From: Streptomyces meridianus
GTDB lineage: Bacteria > Actinomycetota > Actinomycetes > Streptomycetales > Streptomycetaceae
Length of the DNA: 64,000 nt
Reading direction: 5' to 3'
Assembly: GCF_023703325.1 (NCBI RefSeq)
Contig: NZ_JAMQGM010000031.1
Coordinates: 1 to 64,000 of the forward strand
Shown here: one piece after another, positions 53,515 to 61,738 of the stretch
Layout: each line of letters starts with the position of its first letter
How positions within the stretch are numbered: the first letter of the stretch is position 1
Program-made: the position numbers and the translations under genes
Notes under the pieces: model-generated
Database searches by the model: none
What the model saw: only the letters and a program-made list of their open reading frames with translations
What the model was told of the DNA's origin: nothing

Positions 53515-53815
53515 CGAATCCCGTTTGCGCGTCGATGCCGCCGGTTAGCCTGGTGCGGAAGCACGGAGATCCGACCGACGTCCGTGGGCCCTGCCCGCAC
53601 ACACTCCGGAAGGTGCACCATGGCCGACGTGCATGTGCCGCAGCGGGGCGATCGCTACCACCTCTACGAGGACTGCCGCAGCATCGAGGACGGCCGGAGC
53701 GGCAGCGCAGCCAACGGCTCGGGCACCTACCCAGCGGACCCCATGTCCCTCGACGCGGCCGAGGAAGCCGGCAGGACCCTGTGCCGGACGTGCCACGTGA
53801 CCGCGGTGAGGACGT
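53515..53815 (+). repeat. Right copy of the duplicated segment around the pglYZ operon
   Basis: This is the same-orientation partner of 42690-42990 and contains the upstream region and the right small gene. It lies 113 nt upstream of pglY, so together the copies bracket exactly the four-gene operon. Confidence 0.7.
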
Positions 53816-53817
53816 GA
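53620..53817 (+). CDS. Small Cys-rich protein, right paralogue
   Basis: This 65-aa protein (MADVHVPQRGDRYHLYEDC ... EEAGRTLCRTCHV) is the paralogue of the gene at 42799. The H-x3-C and C-x2-C elements are kept, while the extra Cys of the left copy (YPACMM) is replaced (YPADPM). The ATG follows CCGGAAGG. The downstream 112-aa gene overlaps its stop as GTGA, so this copy is part of a two-gene unit divergent from pglY. Confidence 0.75.
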   Translation: MADVHVPQRGDRYHLYEDCRSIEDGRSGSAANGSGTYPADPMSLDAAEEAGRTLCRTCHVTAVRT

Positions 53818-54152
53818 GTCCCGAAGCCACGCATCAGGGAGGCGAGACGGCATGGTTCCGGTGTTACTGGGCCGAGGAGGACGTCTGGTTCTTCTTCGCC
53901 GTCGATGCCCGTGGAGACGTGATCCGGCAGATCGAGCTCCAGGGCCCTGAGCAGCGCGCCATCGCCGCCGCGTCGCTGCCCGAGTGGCAGAAGGCCTTCG
54001 ATGCGGGCGGCGTCGGCGACTACGAGAACCGCTTCGGGGCGACCGCCCAAGCGCCCGTCTCCGAGTGGGAGGGCCACCAACCGGAGTTGCTGGACGCGAA
54101 GTCGTTCGAGGACGTCTGGGAGGCGGCCCGCCGGGAACTCACTGCTCGCTGA
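53814..54152 (+). CDS. Hypothetical protein coupled to the small Cys-rich gene
   Basis: This 112-aa protein has a beta-rich first half (GGETAWFRCYWAEEDVWFFFAVDARGDVIRQIEL) and a helical second half (EQRAIAAASLPEWQKAF). No named domain is recognised; the shape resembles small cytosolic proteins adjacent to toxin-immunity or natural-product genes. The GTG at 53814 overlaps the previous stop. Confidence 0.7.
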   Translation: MSPEATHQGGETAWFRCYWAEEDVWFFFAVDARGDVIRQIELQGPEQRAIAAASLPEWQKAFDAGGVGDYENRFGATAQAPVSEWEGHQPELLDAKSFEDVWEAARRELTAR

Positions 54153-54166
54153 TGGCGAGACGGGTC

Positions 54167-54447
54167 CTACGGCCGTCGCAGATCAGGGGCGGTGCCGGCG
54201 ACCGCCGGTCCGCAGTCCGCCGGAAGTCCGTCCTCCACCAGGGCGATGGTCTCCCCCGCGGAGTCGGCTTCGCCGATGACGGTTCCCCGCGAGGGTCCGC
54301 CGACCCGTACCGGCTGTCGGCCAGTGGATCGACGAACGGCACCTCCCATGCGTACGGGAAGCCGGTGCAGGTGGTGAAGTGCAGCGACCAGTGGCTGGTG
54401 AACGGGTACAGCCGGCGCAGCTCGGGCTCGGCGTACGCGACCTGCCT
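54167..54447 (-). pseudogene. DUF6193-like gene fragment
   Basis: Reading on the minus strand gives AYAEPELRRLYPFTSHWSLHF, TGFPYAWEVPFVDPLADSRY in one frame, then RVGGPSRGTVIGEADSAGETIALVEDGLPADCG and a TAG in the next frame. Joined, this matches my memory of the C-terminal half of DUF6193 natural-product-biosynthesis-associated proteins. One base seems missing at about 54307, and the 5' side ends at the palindrome 54441-54477. Confidence 0.55.
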
Positions 54448-54477
54448 GTCGTCAAACGTCGTTTGACGACAGGCAGG
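54441..54477. repeat. Perfect 37-bp palindrome
   Basis: Arms of 18 nt (54441-54458 and 54460-54477) are exactly complementary around a single T. It lies at the broken 5' end of the DUF6193-like relic and about 115 nt before the next gene. It could be a terminator or a fold-back left at a rearrangement breakpoint. Confidence 0.75.
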
Positions 54478-54593
54478 GTGACCGGGGATCGGGGGGCTAT
54501 TCGGCCCTAGTCTCCCATCTCAGAACCAACGGCGCAAAAGCCCAGCAGACATCTAGACTTCCGATTCTCCGAACAGAAAGGACGTCTCATCAG

Positions 54594-55073
54594 ATGGCAG
54601 CGCCGGACGATCCGACATCCCGCCCTCCGAGTGGTGATCCTCACCCTGCCGACCCGCCGCCGGAAGGCAGCGACGAGGGAAGTTCTCTGCGTCGGCGCAT
54701 CGCTGACAGATGGAACGGCCTCGGAGTCGGCGGCAAAGCGAGTGTGATCGGCGGCGCGGCGGCGGCTGCTGCTGTGGTCGTCGGAGGCATCCTCGCCCTC
54801 TCCAACGCCCGCGCGTCGGCGACCCGCCCCGGCCCCGACAGCTGCGACGACACCACCGACCCCGGGGAAGTCCACGCCGACGAACAGCCCAGCCCAGCCG
54901 CCATCGGCTTGGCCCTCGTAACGTCGTTCGTAGACGAATACTTGCGGAACACCTGCCTCAACACCCGCGGCCATGCGACCGGCGACTGCACGCACGAGGT
55001 CCGCCCTGTGGCCAGTCACACCAAGGGCCCCGGCCGCGAGCAGCTCAAGAGCGACGAGAGCGCGAACGTCTAG
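54594..55073 (+). CDS. Single-pass membrane protein of unknown function
   Basis: This 159-aa protein has a Pro/Asp/Ser-rich cytoplasmic head (residues 1-45), one Ala/Val/Gly-rich transmembrane helix (about 49-70), and an external tail with four cysteines (DSCDD, NTCLN, GDCTH and others) that may form disulfides. No domain is recognised. The start follows AAAGGACG. It sits in the non-core part of the BREX locus. Confidence 0.65.
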   Translation: MAAPDDPTSRPPSGDPHPADPPPEGSDEGSSLRRRIADRWNGLGVGGKASVIGGAAAAAAVVVGGILALSNARASATRPGPDSCDDTTDPGEVHADEQPSPAAIGLALVTSFVDEYLRNTCLNTRGHATGDCTHEVRPVASHTKGPGREQLKSDESANV

Positions 55074-55629
55074 CCAGCCAACATGGTCCCTCTCAGTGGC
55101 CATGGCTGTACCAACGCTCCCCGAGGCCGAAATCCGCCGGGGATCCTGCCCGGAGTCGCCAGAGCACTGGGGAGCACGGATCCGGGGCTGCCGCATCAAG
55201 GAGTCGTCGCCCTGGCTCATGTCGCCTGGCTGCACCGCACGGTGGACCGGCGGTGTCTGGAACTGCTGCGCACCTACCGTCGCGGCAACGAGGCCGACGA
55301 CGACCTGTGGTCGTTCGTGCCTCATCGCCGACTGCCCTGGTGACTCCGGCGTCACCATCTCGGAGAACGGTCCCGTTGGCTGCTGCGCGACCGATGGCGA
55401 CCCTGAGCAGCGGAGTGCGCGCAAGCCGGGCCGGCGTCCGGAAACGGCACGGCGTGCGCGTGACGGGGGTGGCGACCGGTAGCGAATTCGGCTTTCCCGT
55501 CACCCAGCGTGTCCGGTCGCCCTACCCTGACCAGGAACGACTTCGGTACGGAGCGCGCTCGACCGGGTGCACATGGTTGCCTTCCCGGCTGGACGGCCGT
55601 GACCGGAAAGAGCACGGGGAGGTGGCCAG
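55074..55629. other. Stretch without a supported gene
   Basis: This 556-bp region has overlapping open frames on both strands but none with convincing start, codon bias and protein character together. A plus-strand frame from about 55092 (MAVPTLPEAEIRRG) is Trp/Cys-rich and could be a relic. The right end holds the promoter of the HTH gene. Confidence 0.4.
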
Positions 55630-56502
55630 TTGGCCGGTGCGGAAGGACAGCCGGAGCGGCGTCCGGAGCCGACGGAGGACGCGGACGAGGCGGTGGACCT
55701 GTTCCGCGCCATCGGCAAGCAGGTCAAGCTGCTGCGGGAACGGGCCGGGCTGACGCAGAGAGAGCTGGGCGACCGGCTCGGATACGGCGAGGACCAGATC
55801 TCCTCGCTGGAACGCGGCCGTCGCATCACCCAGCCGGAGTTCCTGGACGCGGCGGACGACCTGCTGGACGCGGGTGGACTGCTGAAGGCCGCGAAGGACG
55901 ACGTGGTACGGGCCAAGGCCAAGGCGCGAGTGAAGCACCCGGCGTGGTTCCGCGACTTCGCACGGCTGGAAACCGAGGCAGTCGAGCTGAACTTCTTCAG
56001 CACGCTCACCGTGCCCGGCTTACTGCAGACCGAGGACTACGCGCGCACCACCTTCACCATCCGGCAACCGCTGCTGGACGAGGAGACCATCGAGCAGCGT
56101 GTGGCAGCACGACTAACCCGTCAGGAGATCCTGACCCGATGGCCATCTCCCATGGTGAGCGCAATCATTGAGGAATCCGTGCTCCGCCGGATGATCGGTG
56201 GTCGAGACGTGCGGTTCGGCCAGCTCAAGCACTTGCTGCGGCTCGGCAATCTTCGGAGTACCGCGCTCCAGGTACTGCCCATGGACTGCGATGAACACGC
56301 GGGCATGGACGGCCCCTTCATCCTGCTCACCCCCAAGGGAAGGCCGCAGGTGGCCTACCTGGAGGTCCAGAACGTCAGTCGGCTGATCACCGACTCGGAA
56401 GAAGTCCGCATCCTCGCCGCCCGTTATGGAAGCATCCGGGGACAGGCTCTCAGTCCCCGAGAGTCCCTGTCGCTGATCGAGAAGATGCTGGGAGACGCAT
56501 GA
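55630..56502 (+). CDS. XRE-type regulator with DUF5753 domain
   Basis: This 290-aa protein has a helix-turn-helix (GKQVKLLRERAGLTQRELGDRLGYGEDQISSLERGRR, residues 30-66) and the DUF5753 sensor-like domain (WFRDFARLETEAVELNFFSTLTVPGLLQTEDYAR). In Streptomyces such proteins pair with a DUF397 protein, as here; some pairs control development (BldB/WhiJ-like systems). The TTG at 55630 follows GGGAGG. Its stop overlaps the DUF397 start as ATGA. Confidence 0.93.
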   Translation: MAGAEGQPERRPEPTEDADEAVDLFRAIGKQVKLLRERAGLTQRELGDRLGYGEDQISSLERGRRITQPEFLDAADDLLDAGGLLKAAKDDVVRAKAKARVKHPAWFRDFARLETEAVELNFFSTLTVPGLLQTEDYARTTFTIRQPLLDEETIEQRVAARLTRQEILTRWPSPMVSAIIEESVLRRMIGGRDVRFGQLKHLLRLGNLRSTALQVLPMDCDEHAGMDGPFILLTPKGRPQVAYLEVQNVSRLITDSEEVRILAARYGSIRGQALSPRESLSLIEKMLGDA

Positions 56503-56708
56503 AGATCGAGGCTTGCACGGAGGCCACCGAAGCTCTGGCTTGGTCCAAGAGCAGCTACAGCGGCGGCGAAGGCGGCGAGTGCGTGGAGGTTGCCGCGAGC
56601 CCCGGCACCATCCACGTCCGGGACTCGAAGGACAAGCAGGGGCCGCAGCTTTCCTTCACCGCCGCCGAGTGGGCGGCCTTCGTCTCGTACGCGAGGAAGC
56701 TCGGCTGA
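56499..56708 (+). CDS. DUF397 protein
   Basis: This 69-aa protein has the DUF397 pattern AWSKSSYSGGEGGECVEVA, VRDSKDKQGPQLSFTAAEWAAFV. Such small proteins act with the upstream XRE/DUF5753 partner, probably as its antagonist or cofactor (WhiJ-type pairs). It overlaps the regulator's stop and ends before a terminator shared with pglX. Confidence 0.93.
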   Translation: MKIEACTEATEALAWSKSSYSGGEGGECVEVAASPGTIHVRDSKDKQGPQLSFTAAEWAAFVSYARKLG

Positions 56709-56714
56709 ACCGTC

Positions 56715-56743
56715 GGGGTGGGCCCCACGTACGGGCCCACCCC
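56715..56743. terminator. Bidirectional terminator DUF397 / pglX
   Basis: A perfect 11-nt stem (56715-56725 / 56733-56743) with a 7-nt loop lies between two convergent stops. Confidence 0.75.
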
Positions 56744-56749
56744 AGCCGA

Positions 56750-59700
56750 CTACTCCTCGTCCGGCACCGCTTGGGCCGCCTTTTTCGGCGCGGTCTTCTT
56801 CCGGCCGCGCGTCTTCTTCTCCGGCCGCCAGGCCCGCAGCTCCGCCTCGCTCACCTGGTGCTTGGCGCACAGCTCCTCGAAGTACGCCTGGTACTCGTCG
56901 GCCGGTACGCCCTCCCACTCCTCGTCGTACTCGCCGTGCCACTGCCGCACCCACGGCATGACCTCCACCAGCCCGGCGAGCAGCGGTTTGATCCGCTCCG
57001 TCTCCCAACCGGCCTGCTGGGTGCGGTCGTCGACCAGGTTGAACAGCGCCTGCGCCTGGTCCTTGTGGTCCCAGCCGGCCCAACCGAGGAGGACGGACGG
57101 GTCAGCGTCGGGGCTGGCCTCCAGGTAGGAGATGAAGCGCTCCTTCGGCACGTCGAGCTTTCCGCGGTGCGACCAGTAGGACGTCTTCTGGAAGTCCGCC
57201 GACTTGTACTTGGGCGGCACGGGGATGTTCAGTCGCTGGCCGGTCCGGTCCTCCTCGCGCTGCATCTCCCAGACCTGCTCCCACTGCTCGCGGTTGCGCA
57301 GGCCGGAGTCCTTGTAGCGCATGGCGGCGAGGTAGGGGACGTGCTCGTCGGCGACGATCTCGGCCAGCACCTCGGCGAGAGGCAGGTCCGGCTTGCCGAG
57401 GTGGTCAGTGGCGTAGAGCTGGGCGACGGAGTTGAAGTCCGCGTCGTCGCGGAGGGCGTCGGCGAGCTGGCCGACGGTCAGCGTCCGCGGCTGCTCCATC
57501 CCGTCCCGCAGGGCGTACCAGAGGTCGCGCTTCTCGGTCCGGTCCAGCAGCCAGGTTCGGAGAGCCGCCTTCTCCTTCTTCTCCCACGGCTCGGAGGCCC
57601 AGCGACGCTTGCACTCGGGCCGCTCGATGAGCGCAATGTCCTTGCGGCTCTCGATGATGTCGATGCGGGCCTGAACGATCTCCCGGTACCAGTCCGGCCA
57701 GCGCTCCGGAATCTCCGTGATCGGCGTCGACCCATGCCGCGCGAACCACGCGGTCTCCATCTCGCCACGCGCCATCTTCCGCGCCATAACGATCTCGAAC
57801 GCCCGCTCTCCGAGCTGCACTTCGGGGATGGTCGTCGGCGCAGGCGACGGATCGGTGACGCGTGCGGTCTCGGCCTGGGTCAGTAGCCCATACGAGCCGT
57901 AGACCTGCCAGTCCAGCTCCTCCTGCAGCGCGACCATGCGCCGACGCGTGCAGGAGCTCTCGGCGTGAGCGGCATCGAGGCCGTCCCGCGTAGGCACATC
58001 TCGTTCTGCGACGGCCGACGGCTGGCAGCCCCCGAGCAGCTGTGCCAGCGAATCGAGTGCACGTCCCAGAGCCAACGGCAAGCGCTCGGGAAGCGGAAAC
58101 TCCTGCAGCTTGGTCCCGGTGAACTCGTATCGATCCGACCATGCCTCCGCGCTGACCCTCGCCCCGTCCTGCCCCACAGGGTCGCCCCCCTTGGGATAGC
58201 TCACCTGCTTCAACCAGAAGCAAGCCGTCGACGAGTTGAGCACCCCCAACAACTCCAGATGCTCATCCTCCCCCGCCCCCTCCGGCAAGACCATCACTGG
58301 GGCCGATTTATTGTAGACCCCCGACCCACGCAAGAGTGTGAAATTATTCTGTGTAGCAACAAATGAGAAAGATAGAAGTCTCTTCGCCTCAAGTCTTGAA
58401 GGCATACTGAACGCATACTCTGACCAACGCATGCCACGTTCTTCTTTGGTTTTCCCGAAATAGAGAGTCGCTCGGAGATTCGAGCGAACCGGCCAGAGGA
58501 TCGAACTTTCCAGGGCATCCAACTGCGATTCATCTAGGCTGTAGGGGTAGACAATAACCCCGTCTTGCTCAAACTCCCAGTCTCTGACCTGTTCCCCTTC
58601 GACAAATACACGACCAACTGCAGCGCCAGGGCGATCGTAGTAGCTCTTCTGCCTCGGGAGGAAGTAAGCGTCATCGTCGCCAGTGATGGCGCCAAACCCA
58701 GAGGAAGCGATCCGACTCTTCAACTTGGCTGACGACTCATCAATAGTTGCTTTTACATCTGACGCTCCGCCACCAGACATGTTCATGGGAAATTCCAAGA
58801 GATTTCGCGGAGCAACATCTACCACGTTGATCCACTCGGAATCACTCCCTGGCCGATCCACTTGATTGACGATCGCGGACCACACGAGGCCACTCGCTCC
58901 ATCCGACGGCTGCGAGGGCTCACCCCGGACACCCAGGACCGCACGAATAAGACCACTACGCCGACACGCGCGATTCCGGCCAACTAGAATAACCGTCGGT
59001 GTCCCATGCCCCGGGATGTAGGCCCCGGACGTGTCGATAACATGAGACAGCTCTACCTTCTGTGCAAAGAATTCTTCGATCACCTTCTTTCCGAATTCTC
59101 GCTTCATGAAAGAATTTGCTGTAATCTGCCCAACGAACGCACCCGCACCCTCAAGACCGTCGGATTCACGCAGCCCAAGTTCAAAAAATCGCTGCGCAAA
59201 TGGAACAGATAACGCATACTTTCCAGCGCAAGCATCGTACGCCTTGCGGTAATTCTCGTTTTCCTGCTTGTTTTTCACCGTGATATAGGGCGGGTTACCC
59301 ACCACCACGTGGTACGACCCCCGCCCCAGCAGGTCCACCCGCTTGGCGAAATCCCCCACGTCCTCCGTCGCATACTGAAATGCCTCTCCCTCGCCTTCCT
59401 CCGCGAACAAGGTGTCCAGGTCCGTCTGGATGCCGGTCGCCCCCCGCCCGTGCAGCAGCGAGTCCCCCACCGCCACGTTGATCGGGAAGTTCGGCGCCTC
59501 CGCAAGCCGCCGCTGGCCCGCCGCCCGCATGGCCGCGACCAGCAGCCGGAAGCGGGCGATGCTCACCGCGAAGGGGTTCTTGTCGCAGCCGTGCGCGGAC
59601 TCCAGGGCCCGGCGAACGACCACCCACTCGTCCGTACCGGGCTCGGCCGCGCGCCACTTGTCGACCAGCCGCGCGAAGATCCCCAGCAGGAAGTGCCCGG

Positions 59701-60484
59701 ACCCGCAGGCCGGGTCGATGGTCCGTAACCCTCGCTTCACCTCACCGCCCGGGCCCACGTACTCCGGGTGCAGCCCGAACTCCTCGATCGCCGGCTCCAG
59801 CGTCAGGTCGAGGATGAACTCCTCCACGAACTCCGGGGTCTGCAGCAGCGCGTACGTCTTCCGCGCGTGCTCGCTCAGGTCCTGGTACAGGTCCCCCAAA
59901 AACCGCGTGTCCCACTGCTCATCGGTGAAGTCGTAGCGGATCTCGCCGTCCGGGCCCCGCCGGCGCCAGAAGGTCAGCAGCTCGGTCGCGGACTCGTAGC
60001 TCGGCGTCAGTCCCCACAGCGGGTTGTGCCGCCGGTCGAAGAGTCCGGCGGCGGTCTCGTTCGCGTCGGCCAGGTGCTGGAACGCCTCGACGAGCCAGTC
60101 CCGGTTGTTGAGGTGCGGCTTCTCCCGGAAGAAGGCCTCGTGCCGCTCCTCCGCGTCCCGCAGCCGCTCCCCCGGGCCGGCCAGGAACGGCCACTCGATC
60201 AGGCCGTTGTCCTCGCAGAACCGCACGAACACGCAGGCCAGCACCCAGGCCGCCGCGGCCTGGGTGACCCGCTCATCACGCCACGCCCCGTACGTCGCCG
60301 CGGTCCGCTTGCCCTCCAGCGCCCGCGCGTACTCGGCCCCCAGCCGCGTCCGGAATGCCTCTTCGCTCTCGCTGCGCTCCCGCAGGTCCTTTTCCAGGAC
60401 CGCGACCTGTTTCTTCAAGTCCTTGAGCAACCCCGCCCGGTCCACACCCGTGGCCATGCCCGAAGCCCCACCCTCGACCGTCAT
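56750..60484 (-). CDS. pglX: BREX adenine-specific DNA methyltransferase PglX
   Basis: PglX methylates host DNA at N6-adenine so BREX can tell self from phage. The 1244-aa protein has the S-adenosylmethionine motif DPACGSGHFLLG (near residue 256) and catalytic NPPY (N397). A target-recognition region follows (about 400-750), then a long helical part and a basic C-terminus (KKTRGRKKTAPKKAA). The ATG at 60484 follows GGGAGAGGGG; an ATG at 60457 is also possible. Residues about 400-750 are encoded by DNA of about 45-55% G+C, unlike the flanks, suggesting a swapped specificity region. pglW is not adjacent. Confidence 0.95.
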   Translation of the reverse strand: MTVEGGASGMATGVDRAGLLKDLKKQVAVLEKDLRERSESEEAFRTRLGAEYARALEGKRTAATYGAWRDERVTQAAAAWVLACVFVRFCEDNGLIEWPFLAGPGERLRDAEERHEAFFREKPHLNNRDWLVEAFQHLADANETAAGLFDRRHNPLWGLTPSYESATELLTFWRRRGPDGEIRYDFTDEQWDTRFLGDLYQDLSEHARKTYALLQTPEFVEEFILDLTLEPAIEEFGLHPEYVGPGGEVKRGLRTIDPACGSGHFLLGIFARLVDKWRAAEPGTDEWVVVRRALESAHGCDKNPFAVSIARFRLLVAAMRAAGQRRLAEAPNFPINVAVGDSLLHGRGATGIQTDLDTLFAEEGEGEAFQYATEDVGDFAKRVDLLGRGSYHVVVGNPPYITVKNKQENENYRKAYDACAGKYALSVPFAQRFFELGLRESDGLEGAGAFVGQITANSFMKREFGKKVIEEFFAQKVELSHVIDTSGAYIPGHGTPTVILVGRNRACRRSGLIRAVLGVRGEPSQPSDGASGLVWSAIVNQVDRPGSDSEWINVVDVAPRNLLEFPMNMSGGGASDVKATIDESSAKLKSRIASSGFGAITGDDDAYFLPRQKSYYDRPGAAVGRVFVEGEQVRDWEFEQDGVIVYPYSLDESQLDALESSILWPVRSNLRATLYFGKTKEERGMRWSEYAFSMPSRLEAKRLLSFSFVATQNNFTLLRGSGVYNKSAPVMVLPEGAGEDEHLELLGVLNSSTACFWLKQVSYPKGGDPVGQDGARVSAEAWSDRYEFTGTKLQEFPLPERLPLALGRALDSLAQLLGGCQPSAVAERDVPTRDGLDAAHAESSCTRRRMVALQEELDWQVYGSYGLLTQAETARVTDPSPAPTTIPEVQLGERAFEIVMARKMARGEMETAWFARHGSTPITEIPERWPDWYREIVQARIDIIESRKDIALIERPECKRRWASEPWEKKEKAALRTWLLDRTEKRDLWYALRDGMEQPRTLTVGQLADALRDDADFNSVAQLYATDHLGKPDLPLAEVLAEIVADEHVPYLAAMRYKDSGLRNREQWEQVWEMQREEDRTGQRLNIPVPPKYKSADFQKTSYWSHRGKLDVPKERFISYLEASPDADPSVLLGWAGWDHKDQAQALFNLVDDRTQQAGWETERIKPLLAGLVEVMPWVRQWHGEYDEEWEGVPADEYQAYFEELCAKHQVSEAELRAWRPEKKTRGRKKTAPKKAAQAVPDEE

Positions 60485-60709
60485 CGCTCGCGCCCCTCTC
60501 CCAGTGCTGCGCATCCACCGCACATCCGGCGGTGTCGCTTCTCGTGTGACAGCCATGGGAGCACCGATCTGACGATGCGTCGACAGAAAGCGCATCGATC
60601 CAGTCACGCATCTCCCTTGCTGTACAGAGGAGTTGGCACCACCAGCTCCTTTGGGAGCTGCACCGCCGTGTGCGCCAGCCGTGCCGGTGCGGTCCGGTAG
60701 CTTCCTGTC

Positions 60710-61234
60710 ATGAGCGACGACGAGGACTACCTCGACAAGAGTCCGTCAGCAGCCCGCATGGGCAAGGCGGCCGAGTACCTCGTGGCGGCTTCCTGCATCC
60801 TCGCGACCGGCGGCGAGCTGAACGTCTCCACCTCCCTGGTGGACGACGAAGGGGTGGATCTCGTCTTCCACCGCCGTGGCAGCTCCACGACGCTGGCGGT
60901 CCAGGTGAAGGCCCGGATGTCCACCGGCGTGCTGGTCCAGCAGGGCCGGTTCATGGCGTTCGTGCGCTCGCAGACCTTCCAGCCGCGAGCCGACCTGGAC
61001 ATGTTGTTCCTCGCCGTGGACGTAGAGCGCGGGGCGATCATGACGGCCTGGCTGGTGCCGAGCCATGACTATGACGCCACCCTGTCCGAGCCCAACAGCA
61101 AGGGCCGCTACCGGTTCTCCGCCTCGATGAAGCCGGACTCCGCGGACCGCTGGACCTCGCACCGCCTGACCTCAGCCGATCTGCCGAAGCGCATCCTGGC
61201 CCGCCTGTCCGAGCTGGAGAAGGCCGACGCCTGA
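60710..61234 (+). CDS. DUF4365-like, possible PD-(D/E)XK nuclease-fold protein
   Basis: This 174-aa protein has a conserved core GKAAEYLVAASCILATGG, DDEGVDLVFHRRGSSTTLAVQVKAR, where E, D and the QVK element form a restriction-endonuclease-like (PD-(D/E)XK) active-site pattern. It is divergent from pglX with 225 bp between. It may be a defence-associated nuclease or a DUF4365 protein of unknown role. The ATG at 60710 is the clear start. Confidence 0.7.
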   Translation: MSDDEDYLDKSPSAARMGKAAEYLVAASCILATGGELNVSTSLVDDEGVDLVFHRRGSSTTLAVQVKARMSTGVLVQQGRFMAFVRSQTFQPRADLDMLFLAVDVERGAIMTAWLVPSHDYDATLSEPNSKGRYRFSASMKPDSADRWTSHRLTSADLPKRILARLSELEKADA

Positions 61235-61261
61235 CCTCGGAGGCTCCGATGGAGCCCGGTC

Positions 61262-61738
61262 TCAGGCATAACCGTCCTGGACACGCAAGATCTCATCCGC
61301 AACCTTCGACGCCCCATCCTCGCTACAGCAGAACAGCACGTTGAAAGGGATCGCCAAATTTCCCGGATTACCCTGAGGGTTTGCCCAATCTTCCGCAGCC
61401 TGGGCAAGAACGCGAAGCAGAATTTCCCGCTCTTCAGGAAGATTCGAAAGAACGGAACTCCAGTTTTCGACGACAATCAGGTATCGATCCGCTGGCATCC
61501 ACTGGAGATCGCGGAGGCAATCGGAAAGTGCGGCCCAGTTCCAGCCGAAATATGAGGGAAGGCGGAAGGCCTCGTAACATTCGGTGAAAACCCCGTCGAC
61601 ATCCTTCATCCGCGACCCGTCCAGGTGTGCAACGGCCGCGACGCCCGTCGGGGGGACCACGTCGACGATCGGAGCCGACAATCCCTGAGGAAATGCATGC
61701 AACCAAGGTCGCGTGTGTGTCCAGATAGCCGACCTCAT
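61262..61738 (-). CDS. Barstar-family immunity protein
   Basis: This 158-aa protein contains a barstar fold: LDGSRMKDVDGVFTECYEAFRLPSYFGWNWAALSDCLRDLQWM, then a strand-helix with VVENWSSVLSNLPEEREILL. Barstars bind and block barnase-type RNases. The ATG at 61738 overlaps the stop of the upstream RHS toxin gene as ATGA, so toxin and immunity are co-translated. G+C is clearly lower than the window average. Confidence 0.9.
   Translation of the reverse strand: MRSAIWTHTRPWLHAFPQGLSAPIVDVVPPTGVAAVAHLDGSRMKDVDGVFTECYEAFRLPSYFGWNWAALSDCLRDLQWMPADRYLIVVENWSSVLSNLPEEREILLRVLAQAAEDWANPQGNPGNLAIPFNVLFCCSEDGASKVADEILRVQDGYA

Noticed and set aside
53403..53621. N-terminal extension of PglY to 53621
   Set aside because: Would overlap the divergent small gene; the ATG at 53402 has a good ribosome-binding site and the expected family start.
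54507..55424. 305-aa minus-strand open frame opposite the membrane-protein gene
   Set aside because: Composition fits an antisense shadow and no start signal or family feature is seen.
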